NCBI GenBank assembly: GCA_033297205.1
Contig: MU859095.1
Location: forward strand, 62,001-126,000
Direction: 5' to 3'
Length of the DNA stretch: 64,000 nt
Source: Pseudoneurospora amorphoporcata
Lineage: Eukaryota > Ascomycota > Sordariomycetes > Sordariales > Sordariaceae
Shown here: piece after piece, positions 23,359 to 34,200 of the stretch
How the letters are laid out: the number at the start of each line of letters is the position of its first letter
Position numbering within the stretch: the first letter of the stretch is position 1
The notes under the pieces: generated by a model
The model's input: only the letters and a program-made list of their open reading frames with translations
Database searches by the model: none
What the model was told of the DNA's origin: nothing
Made by a program: the position numbers and the translations under genes

Positions 23359-25205
23359 TCAAAACTCCATGCCCTCCCCACCTCCTCCTCCCTCCTCCTC
23401 CCTCTCTCTCTTAACCTTAACCTCCCTTTCATCCTTCATCAACGCCAACACAAAGCTCCTGAAGAACTCAATATACCCCTTGAGACTGGTCTTCTCCCAA
23501 TCCGCCGTATGCTTCTCATCCTCCCCATTTTTGATCTCGGGCTTCTTCCACTCATCAATCTCCCTAATCAAGCTCTGCACCGTCGGCACCCCCAACGGAT
23601 CGAATCCTTCTAGGTTTCTCTTGACATCGATCGGCACACACACCCTCCCGGTGCCCGGGTGCACGACAAAGGGCGACTTGAGCAAATGGTTCAGCTTTTT
23701 CGAGACTTCGATATCCAAGCGGGGGTACGTGTACTCGAGCACGATGTCTTGCTTGGCATCTAACAGAGACTTGGTGTCGAAGTTCTTGGCCGTTGAGGTT
23801 TTAGCGACGGTGTCGATGTCGGCCCATTTCAGGGTTGATGGTCTATCGGGGGAAGAGGCCCACTTGTTGCGCAGGGCGGAGACGAGTTGTTTTTGATCCG
23901 AAGGCAAAAGGGCGAGGAGTTTCTCTTGCTGGTCCTCGGTACGCCACGGGTCTTGCGCCTCGAGCACGTCCGCTTGAAAATGCTGTTTCAAAATGTCGAG
24001 CGAGCGGACCAGGTGCGGGTGCAAAGGTCGGCGGAGGTTGACTTTCTTGCCGCTTTGCGCGCCGCCGCGGATGACTTCGAGGTAACCGGCTATGGCCCGA
24101 CGTTTTTGGTCATCCAGCGCTCGCGCCTTCTTGTCGCAGACCCACGCGTGGGCTCCGCGACGACCCGAGTATACCCACATGATGTGCTTGAAACCAAAGT
24201 CCTCGCGCAGGGCGGTGTCGACGACCTTGATGGCCATGGTGATGAATTGCCAGCACTTTTGGCAGATGCTGGCTTTGGCGCAGCAGGTGCGGATGTCGTC
24301 GTAGTCGGTCAAATCGATATCGAAGCAGAGCTCCTTGGAGAGGGGGCGGAAGGCGGACGAGTTGCGCAGCGTCTTGCGGTCGCGGGGGTTGGCTGTGTAG
24401 ACGGGGCCGATTTCGAAACGAGAGGGCATGAGGCGGAGGACATCTTTGCGCAGTCTGTCCAAGTCGGTCGAGTTAGCAGATGTAGCCATTGGGCAACCAG
24501 ATAGAATAACTCACAGATCCGAGGTGGCGAAGGATTGGTATCGTAGGTATGCGTCGTTTTGCAAAGTGAAGGCGAATTCACGATGGCCGAAATCGTTGGT
24601 GGGTGTTGGGCTGTGGTTGAGCCATTGGAACAGGTACCGCCATGGGAAGAGACGCTGATAGAAGGTGCGCATGACTTCTGGGTCTGAGGCTTCGTGGAGA
24701 TCAATCTCCATGTCACTATAGACAGTTCGGTTAGCTTCTGCTCTTCTGGGCTTTAACCCATGATTGCGATGTGCTGCTACCTTTGAGAGGAGAGCAGATC
24801 GGGCGAGCTTGCTGGCTCCCTTTTTGCTGCCTTGGTGGTCGGGAACTCGTCATCCTCGTCCGAGTCCATCTCATCGAACAGTTCTTCCAGCTTCACTCCT
24901 GTCGCGGGTTTGCTCTCGCTCGGCGCACTCGTGGCGGCTTCTGAGACTGGAGTTTCTTGATGGTCCTGCGCTTCGGCTTGGCTAACAGCCCTGGACTCTG
25001 CTTCGAGGGCTTGAGTCGTGGCGTGGGTGTGAGTTGTAGCGTTTGAATCCACCATGTCAACATCCTCATCTGCTGGCTCTTGGGGTTCCGGAACATCGGC
25101 GGTTGTGCTCTCGGCAACGGCATCCTCTTGCTGCTGCTGGTCGACATCGATCATGGGTATCGGCGAGTCATCTGACTCTGCTGGTGATTCGGAATGAGGC
25201 ATCAT
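23359..25205 (-). CDS. pri1: DNA primase small (catalytic) subunit PRI1
   Basis: Catalytic subunit of the polymerase alpha-primase complex, making RNA primers for replication. Exons complement(24781..25205), complement(24515..24715) and complement(23359..24454) give 573 residues. The first AUG in frame is ATG ATG at 25205. The core begins at MEIDLHEASDPEVMRTFYQR (residue ~144) and YLFQWLNHSPTPTNDFGHRE. The catalytic Asp pair is in CFDIDLTDYDD (about residues 250-252). Zinc ligands follow in CCAKASICQKCW, and SGRRGAHAWVCD is the nucleotide-binding motif. The preceding ~143 residues are acidic, Ser/Glu-rich and disordered and are absent from yeast and animal Pri1 (about 400-420 residues). Donors are GTAGCA and GTGAGT, with a GCTAAC branch in both introns. 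The extension is in frame through clean splice sites, so it is probably real. Confidence 0.93.
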
Positions 25206-26021
25206 GAGGAATCTCGGATGCGAGAGTGTTGTCTCTGAATTGACCAGATTACTGTCGTCAATATCCGTGGATGTTTGCAAGGTAAACAGTGGGTTGCCGA
25301 ATGTTGATTTCACAATTCACGAAATAATCGTGACAGTCGCGTTGTAAAACCGCGGCACGCGTAAAGCACTTGCAGTGGGGCGGAAACCATGCACACACAT
25401 GCAGGGATGGACGTTGAGAACAAGGTGATGCACTTCACCATGTTGAACCCTAACCCTACTTCCATCTCATTGCTCTTGGGAGACGGGATGGAACGAGTTG
25501 TTTCCGTGTGCGATTCGTTCAGTTCCTCCCTCAGTTTTCTCCATTTTATCCACAACACTTTTCGGGATCCATAAAAGCTTACACATCGCGAGATTTGTTG
25601 AAGAATGGGCGGGGTGTGTGGGATGGGCATCGCTACGGTGCTGGCGAGACCTCGGCCCCCTGTCTTCCTTCCCCGTATTCGCCCAGTCCCCTGTCATCGC
25701 CTGTTATCGACGCTAAACCCTCGACGTCATTGGGGCAGGCGGGAACAGCAAGCCCATTCATCAGCAACGTTGACCACTGACATGGAACCGAGACCAACCA
25801 TGGGGATCAACAAGGGAAAGCGGGAACTACCCAACAGGGCCAACACCGACCGATCATCCCAACCTTTTATCTGACTTTTGCTTGAACTCTTAGCTATCTA
25901 ATAAGCCGTTAATTCATATACTAGAATTAGTTGTTATACCGACTGTCTTATACCTTAGACCTCCTGCACCATTGATACACTACATCGCCGACCAGGGATA
26001 GCACACTACCTTACCACCAAC
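25206..26021. promoter_or_regulatory. Divergent promoter region, PRI1 / GH5 hydrolase
   Basis: 816 bases between start codons. The PRI1-proximal part carries two MCB-like sites. Short frames at about 25389-25874 are not protein-like. No gene seen. Confidence 0.55.
25336..25363. promoter_or_regulatory. Paired MCB-like sites upstream of PRI1
   Basis: A full MluI cell-cycle box, ACGCGTAA, at 25356..25363 and a second core (ACGCGA on the minus strand) at 25336..25341, 131-158 bp upstream of the PRI1 ATG. Yeast PRI1 is a classic MBF target, so the site suits G1/S expression. This is the best match of the three site pairs in the window. Confidence 0.5.
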
Positions 26022-28462
26022 ATGACCGGCTTCCGCCTCACCATCGAGAACGGCTCCTTTCGTGACGTACACGGGAGACAGATCACCCTACGAGGCATCA
26101 ATGTCGCGGGCGACGCCAAATATCCCAGCAATCCCGACCAGCCCTCCCATGTCGGCGAGGACTTCTTCGAAGGCGACACTGTCAAGTTTACTGGACGACC
26201 ATTTCCCAAGGAAGAAGCCCACCTCCATTTCTCGCGACTAAAACGGTTCGGATACAACACCATCCGCTATGTGTTTACGTGGGAGGCCATCGAAGCTGCT
26301 GGTCCTGGCATCTACGACGAGGAATGGATACAGCACACCATTGACGTCCTGCGCGTAGCCAAGAGCTATGGCTTTTACATCTTTATGGATCCTCACCAGG
26401 ATGTCGTACGTGAACTTCTCTTTTTTGTTGTTGTTGGCCTTTGGAAGCTAACTCTTGCGCATCACAGTGGTCCCGTTTCTCCGGCGGCTCTGGCGCCCCT
26501 ATGTGGACGCTGTACGCTGCTGGTCTGAATCCACAAAGCTTCGCGGCAACAGAGGCGGCCATTGTCCATAACGTCTACCCAGAACCCCAGAACTTTCCCA
26601 AGATGATCTGGTCGACAAACTATTTTAGGCTCGCTGCCGCAACCATGTTCACACTGTTCTTCGCTGGGCGAGACTTTGCGCCAAAATGCATCATTGACGG
26701 CGTCAACATCCAGGACTACCTACAGGACCACTTCTTCAAAGCATGCGCTCACCTTGCGCAGCGGATACACGAGGCTGGGGATATTGAGAACGATGTGGTC
26801 TTTGGCTGGGAGAGTTTGAACGAGCCAAACAAGGGTATGATCGGCTATGAGGATATCTCTGTCATTCCCAAGGAACAGAACTTGAAGAAGGGGACATGCC
26901 CGACTATCTGGCAAACCATACTTACTGGGTCTGGCCGAGCGGTAGAGGTTGATACGTGGGACATGGGCGGCATGGGCCCGTACAAGGTTGGAAGGGCGCT
27001 CATCGATCCTGATGGTGAGCAAGCGTGGCTACCAGCTGACTACGACGAGTCTCGCTATGGCTACAAGAGAGACCCGGGGTGGAAACTGGGCCAGTGTATT
27101 TGGGCTCAACACGGTGTTTGGGATCCAGCCACCGACTCCCTTCTCGAAAAGGACTACTTCGGCAAGCATCCCAAGACTGGCGAACATGTCGACTATGCTT
27201 ATTTCAGCGGCCGGTACTTCATGGACTTTTTCCGCAAATACCGGGACACGATTCGAGCAATCCACCACAACGCCATCATTCTTCTTCAAGGGCCTACCAT
27301 GGAGCTGCCTCCCAAAATCATCGGTACGCCGGATGGCGATGATCCTTTGCTAGTATACGCGCCACATTGGTACGACGGCATCACCCTCATGACGAAGAAA
27401 TGGAACCGGGTGTGGAATGTCGACGTGATAGGGATTCTTCGCGGTAAATATTGGAACCCTGCGTTCGGGATCAAGATTGGAGAGACAGCTATCCGGAATT
27501 GCTTCAAGAACCAGCATGCAACTATGAGACAGGAAGGTCTTGATTATATCGGAAATCACCCTTGTGTGATGACCGAGTTTGGCATTCCTTACGACATGGA
27601 CGACAAGAATGCTTACATGACGGGCGATTACTCGAGCCAGTCGGCTGCGATGGATGCCAACCATTACGGTGTGGAAGGGGCGGGATTGGAGGGCTACACT
27701 TTGTGGCTCTATATGACCAAGGTATGTATTATTGTGGTCAACTTTTGCAGACTTGAAGCTAAGCGGCGATGGTAGAATGACCATGAAAGGGGAGACCAGT
27801 GGAATGGAGAAGATTTGTCCATCTTTTCGCCGGATGACAAGCTTCTTCCACAGTCACCGGTCCCGAAGTCACAGAGTCCCAATCGGTCGAGCTCTAAGTC
27901 GAGCTCTGGCGTTGAAACACCAACAACCGTTAAAGATGACTTCTTGGACGACGACAGCAGCGTAACCCCAGCTAACATCAAGCGCACGCTCACCAACCCC
28001 TCCATCTCGTCGGAGAGCACGCAACGCCAGCCAGAACTGACCAACAGCCCTGGATACCGCGCAGCCGAGGCATATGTGCGCCCAGCACCAATAGCCACGG
28101 CCGGTACCGTGAAAAAATACGGGTTCGATCTCCGGTCATGCCAGTTCAACATGACGATTCAAGCTCCGGAGGCGGCCAAGCCGGATACTCCAACGGTGGT
28201 CTTCTTACCCGACTACCACTTCCCCAAGGATGCCTGCCAGGTGGAGGTAAGCTCGGGCAAGTGGGAGATTAGGAGTGATGAGGAAGAGACCACTTTGTTG
28301 CAGAAGTTGAGGTGGTGGCATGGAGAAGGGGAACAGGTACTGAGGGTCACGGGTGTGGTCAAGCTGGTCAATGGCGCCTCGGGTGAGGGGGTCGATGGTG
28401 GGTATTATGACCAGGTCTTTAACCAGGCTAAAGGGTTTTTGGACGCTTGCGTTGTCATGTGA
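26022..28462 (+). CDS. GH5 glycosidase, steryl-glucoside/glucosylceramide hydrolase type
   Basis: Exons 26022..26405, 26468..27721 and 27776..28462 give 774 residues. The TIM-barrel start is FRDVHGRQITLRGINVAGDA; FTWEAIEAAGPGIYDEEW and YGFYIFMDPHQDVWSRFSGG follow across the first splice site. The acid/base Glu is in WESLNEPN (E247) and the nucleophile in VMTEFGIPYD (E498). Large inserts around KRDPGWKLGQCIWAQHGVWD are typical of the fungal EGCrP/EgcA group (GH5_12), which hydrolyses ergosteryl glucoside or glucosylceramide inside the cell. No signal peptide is present, in line with an intracellular enzyme. Residues about 555-620 are a Ser/Pro/Lys-rich linker before a C-terminal beta domain (TVVFLPDYHFPKDACQVEVS). 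The substrate choice between sterol and ceramide glucoside is not decidable here. Confidence 0.88.
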
Positions 28463-31285
28463 AAAGGAGGTTTGGATGTGGACTATCAAAGAGCTTTGGT
28501 TCTTGAGTATAGAGTAATGCAGTGGTCTGGAATGTTGAATTCCGCTGAGCTGAAGAATCTTTTACAGCGATAGCATCGACTGCATGGCGAATCTCTGCTT
28601 ATGTAAGCGTGAAACAGCAATTGAGATATTGTACCGGGAAGCTTTGGCACATGTTGGCACCTGCCAGGTCCTTGGGTTTCCATGTGGTCTTTGGTCTTGT
28701 ATCTCATCTGTGGTTGCAGAGCATAAACACTGCACTTGCCTCTTCCTTCTATCCGATGTCGAACTACCTACATGCTGTGACACTTTGCGCGGGATTGTCG
28801 GTTCATGTCATCGTGTTTTATGATGAGCATGTTTCAGATCGTCGGCTCGGCATAGCTGGAGGTTTTTCGTCTCGGTCCCAGGGTTGAAACATGCCGACGG
28901 ATTGTCAGGAAAGCCCGGGAGTCCGAGGTGGAACCAATGCGAGGAACGGAGCCGGGCCGGGTCCAGATGCAGGTGGGGCCCGGCTAACTGTGGGGTGCCT
29001 GTCTATTAAGGACTGCGGGTTTGGTCCCGAGTGGACGAGTTGAAAGAGAAAGCTTTGTGTTGATTTTGTTGACTTTGGTACATAGAGCTTGATAGAAGTG
29101 TATGGTGGTGTTCTGGACTTACTATACATCTACATGATCTTGAGGTTGTTGTTCCACTTCCACTTGTTCAGGAAGCTGTCGCGGAAAGTAAACTCCACCC
29201 GAGGTACGTGTACCGCCCGCAAGTTGCAACAGCGCATGCTAGCGGCAGCAGATGACGAAGACTTCGGCCTGCTAATGAGACTTTTCTTTTGGCTATTGCT
29301 TTTTGCTTTAAGACAAAGCTGATCAAATCGGCAAGTCCCTCCGGAACCTTGGTATGTCTCAGACCTAACGGCTAATTCTGAGGATTTAGGGAGCCTGTAC
29401 AATCTAACCCTGGTTTGTTTGTTAGTCTGGTACAAAAAACGCCCAGTTCCACTCTCGAAATACTAAAAGTAGAAAAGAATTCAGGCTTCGAACGGAGGGG
29501 TGCTATAGAAGGGACTGCTCTCTTTTATCTTCCTGTCTTGGAGGCCTTGAATGAAGACGGAAAGAGGCATAAGAGGCTTCTGTGGCGTTTTTAACCCTTG
29601 CCATTGTCCCATAATACGTCAAACGGAGGCCAGTTTCTCTTTTTAAAGGCCAATGAGAGCTCCAAATCTCCCCTGCTCAACCCTTGCCCGAAGAACCAAA
29701 CTAACAAATAAACCAGTATTGGATTGTAAGAGCCTCTCACGTGTACATAGATATGTTTTCTTCTGTTGGGTTTGAATGTTGCTATCACGGGTTTCATGTT
29801 TCATCCGGGCGCGGGAACTTTGGTGCCAAGCTGGAGTGGAAGCTTGGCCCTAGTACGATTTCGTATAGCCCTACATAGTTCTATTAGCGAGCTTGCAAAG
29901 ACCAATCACCCCGGGCCACCATCTCCCGTTAGGCAAGTTCTCTCAATGGCGGGACAAGTTCCCGTCCCCCTCATTCACACACTGCAGCACACGCGGGATC
30001 TGGACACTCAAGGACTGTCGTGTAGTCGGTGGAAATTCATGCGCGACGGGAGTCTGGCCCGTGCCGGAAAAAGATTGGGAATTAATGGACATGGGCAAGG
30101 GAAGGGGAAACGTGTAATACACTGTACCGAGAGAAAGGGGTCATTTCAGTTGGTCATCTAATTTCCAAGGTCTGCACAGTGTCGTCCGATATCCATTTCC
30201 AATCCATCCATTGTTTTTCATTTACAACAAACAGTATTTTCGTCGGGCCACGATAGGTATCGCCAACAATACCAATACCAACATCCGAACCCAACAAACA
30301 CGGAACCAACCACAAAAAGTCACCCGTCACTGACTGCACTTTGCACTAAGGTAGTGGTCATTGACCTTGTCGTACCACAATCACAACCACAACCAGCACA
30401 GCCAGCACAACCACACTCTCTCCTCTTTAGTTCAAGACTACGGACGGTGCCGTCATTCGTGTCAGAACAACCCACCTCAACCTCGATTAGGTGGTCGCCA
30501 TCTTCCTCTTTCAGCTTCCATCCTGTCAGTCACAGTATCACAGGACAGAGAGAGACTATCTTCACTATTGTCGACCGAACCTAGGTCCAGGTATATCCCA
30601 GTTTGAAAGCTACCTTCCTAGGCACCCTACTCTACACATTACTAGAGTCCGTACCTCGGGACGGTACCTATCATATACAGGCTACACCGTACATACACCA
30701 GTCACCACATACCGATCGCCGCGAACCGACGGTTTGTCAGTTCCTGTCGCAGCAGCTACCCCGATCGCCCCGACCTTTTGTTATCTCGACTGTGCCGCGC
30801 CTAATAGAACGAGTCCCAATCAGACGAGTCCGGTACCAACAACCACAACACCCTCTTTTTTTCTCAGACCCAGCTGGGGTTGGTCGTCGAAGACATACGC
30901 TCGTTTGTCTCTATCCCCATCTTCGACGACAACATCCTCCACATGTCACGACAGTCTTGCTAGTCTCTAGGTATTCCAGCAGCAACCCCATACCTTGGCA
31001 TTCGCTTTCCTGTCTTGGTCGTCTGTCCTTGTCAAGACCTCATACTATCTATCATCCCGTCCAAGCAGCTATATCCAGAAGCATCAGACGACTCGCGCAA
31101 ACCGATCGGCCTCAGCTTTGCCCGCCCGCGAACCTCGATCAACCGATAGTCCGTGGCCGGCGACCTTGGCCGGCCATCACACATTTCTACCGCCATATAA
31201 CGCCATACCGTCCGTGGCCATCGCATCATCGCCTTACTTTCCCGACGACATCGCTCAACACCATATCTAGGTGTTGCCTCCGGCC
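28463..31285. other. Long intergenic region upstream of the MAPKKK gene
   Basis: 2.8 kb. From about 30,350 the sequence becomes pyrimidine- and CA-rich with few stops, which reads like a long leader and promoter for the MAPKKK gene. The middle part (28,500-30,300) has only short frames without recognisable domains. I could not support any tRNA or small gene. Confidence 0.55.
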
Positions 31286-34200
31286 ATGTACCAAAATGGC
31301 CAGAGGGACCCTCCGCGGCCCTTTGCGGTCCCGCCGCCACCGCCCATGTCACCCCCGCAAGTCGGTTCTGGAGTCACAGGCATCAACAATGTCATGAACA
31401 TTCCTCCACCACCTCCTCGATATCCTCCCGCGCCAGGAACTGTCGGTGGCTCCTTATTGCCGCCCCCTCCCGGCCCGCCGCCCGGAAACCCGGGTTTTCC
31501 ACCGAGCGCAATTCCCCCGCCGAGCGCCTTGGGCTCTGCACCATGGCATGGCGCCTGGGGACGCCCATACAACGGACAAACCACCTTCAACCTCCCTCCT
31601 CCCCCGCCTGGTGGGAATGGCGGGCTGCAGGCCTACAATCCCTTATTGCATGCGCAGGCTGCTGCAGCGGCGGCTGCGGCTGCGTCCGCTTCCAACACCC
31701 CAGGTCCACCCGCTACCTCAATCACGATACCTCCCCCGCCTCCACCGAGCGAGCAGATGAGCGCGACCTATATTCCTTCGGCCGGCGATACGTATGGAGA
31801 AGGTGTTGGTATTCCGGGATTCGGACTGCCCGACGAGATGGGTGGCCAAGGGAGCTGGACCGCGGCCGAACAACAGCGCCTGGGAGGAATGTCCATGGAG
31901 GATGCGCATAGGTTATACGCTGCTCCCACCGCCGATAGGGGCTTATCGACCAACAGCAATACCCCCAACAACTCCTCTGCTATTTCGCTCGAGTTGGCAG
32001 CCCAGTGGCCGCTTGACCGGGTTCTGATGTGGCTTCAGGGAAACAGCTTCTCCCAGGACTGGGTGAACACGTTCAAGGTTTTGAACCTCCATGGCGCGCA
32101 GTTTCTGGAACTCGGCAGTGGCCATGGTGGTCGTGGAAACTTTGGCATGATGCACCAGCAGGTATATCCGCAGCTGGCGCATGAGTGCCAGATGAGTAAA
32201 ACGGGCTGGGACCAGACGAAAGAGCGGGAGGAAGGCAAGCGGATGCGACGACTCATCAGGGGAATTGTGACGGGACGGCCCGTTGACGCATCCAAAGGTG
32301 GACAAGCAGGAGGAAATGCAGGCCATACTCGCAAAGATTCCGTTAGTGCAAGTGTCCCGCCTAGTGCAGGTCCCGATTCTGCAGATTCTCCAAACGTGGA
32401 GTTCAGCAAATCTCGTCCCTTCGTGCAGGAAGAGCAAGTTCAGTCCGGTCCCAAGGCCCCGGGCCCGGGCTTCTCAGGCAGGAGATTCTCCCAATCGCGC
32501 TCAACCACGATGCCACTGCTGACGAGTACCATGTCTTCAGCTGAGCCAAACCACCGTAGCCTCATGAAGAACCTGGATATAGACAGCGCCCGTCGTCACA
32601 GCCCGAGCACCAGTAACGTGAGCGAATCGGGCGACCTAAACGCAGGCACGTTCCGTAACGTCGGGAGAGAAAGGGCCGGGGACAGTCCGATCGGTGACAG
32701 TCCCAACCCTTCTTCTGCCCTCTTTCCTTCCAGTGCCGGCAACAACACGGTCTTGTCATCGTCACCACGCAGTGCCAGCAAGTTTGGTCATCGTTCGCGC
32801 AACAGCAGTGATTCAGTATCCTCAAACGCAGCACAGTACGGGTCTGGCGTTCCTGCTGATGCCGCAGCCATGTTCAAGAACGGAAGCCTCGCCGATATGA
32901 TTAAGAATAGCTTTAACACAAACAACCCGGACCGTCGGCACGGTCAAGATGGCGGTCGGCCTTTGGGTGTCGTTGACACCGGAGACAGGAGTGCCGTGAC
33001 TGAACCTCCGAACAGCGCCAAAGGCGCAAAGTCGTTCTTGTCGTTCTTGTCGAGGAACAAGAGAAAGGAAGATGGGACATCACCCGACGAACTGGATTCC
33101 CCCACTAGTCCGGCCACTGGCTTCAAGGCTCACTCGCTGGGTAGTCGTGCCGGACATGTCAGCGAAACTTCTCTCGATCAGCGCCCTGGTTCAAGTATTT
33201 CGACTCACGATCACAGCTTCGGGTTTCACGGCGGCCATAGTAGGAAGAAGAGCGTGGTTGCTACCCGGGTTTATCTGCTCGCTACTCTGGACCACTGGAA
33301 TTATCGTATGTTGGATGTTACTGATATTGATTCCGCACATGACTTGAGACAGCTAGTATGCATCAATCTGGGCCTACCTGACAGTGAAGGCGCGGCAATC
33401 TACGTGACTGAGCTGGGCAAGTTTGAGCATGAGGAGCCCTTGGACGACATGAAACTGCTCACGAACAAAAAGCTACGTGCGGATGCAGTCGGTACGCTAA
33501 AACTGTTTGTAAAACCGGGCGGCTTGACGAATTCGCCATACCCAGGTAACGGAACCCAAAGCGGTCAACCATCATCGTATGTCCCTCGTGGCGCCCCTCC
33601 CATGGACGAGGAAACTTTCAACAGGCTAAACGGACAAAGGCAGCGTTCTAGTTCATCGCCGCCGACGTCGAGGCAGAATACGATATCCAGCAAGGACCGG
33701 GACGAGAAGATGCCAACGGCAGAACAAATCGAGTACAAGGCCTCGGAGCCCCCTAGAAAGCACGCCACCAAGGAGACGAGCCCGGTTGGAGAGACGACAC
33801 CGGTCGGCATCGTCGGCAGGAAAGTGGACTTTGACCAGCCCCGACTGTCGCCCTTCGAGGACAAGAGGCCCGATCACCTGTTTCCGGTACGAAAGGCACC
33901 TGCACCACCAGGGGACCCATCGGCTACTTTAACCAAGGTCAATTCACTGAGTAAGAAAACTGGACAGGGATTCCGACCTAGCACGGCGCATACCACACAC
34001 CACCATCATCACAACGCCATAGATCATGGATATCACCAGAGACGGGTATCGACGGATATACGCGAGAACACGACGTCCGAAAGGCAGACGAGGAGGCCGG
34101 CCGCCATAAGAGGAACCGCCGAAGTGCCATCGCCATCAGGAGGAATTGGCAGCTTGTTAATCAACATGGGCGCCCACCTGGGTGGCATCGGTCATCCAGT

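Noticed and set aside
30603..31397. 264-codon plus-strand frame overlapping the MAPKKK start
   Set aside because: Begins with TTG, has no ATG early on, lacks domains and overlaps a certain gene; kept only as a note on the leader.
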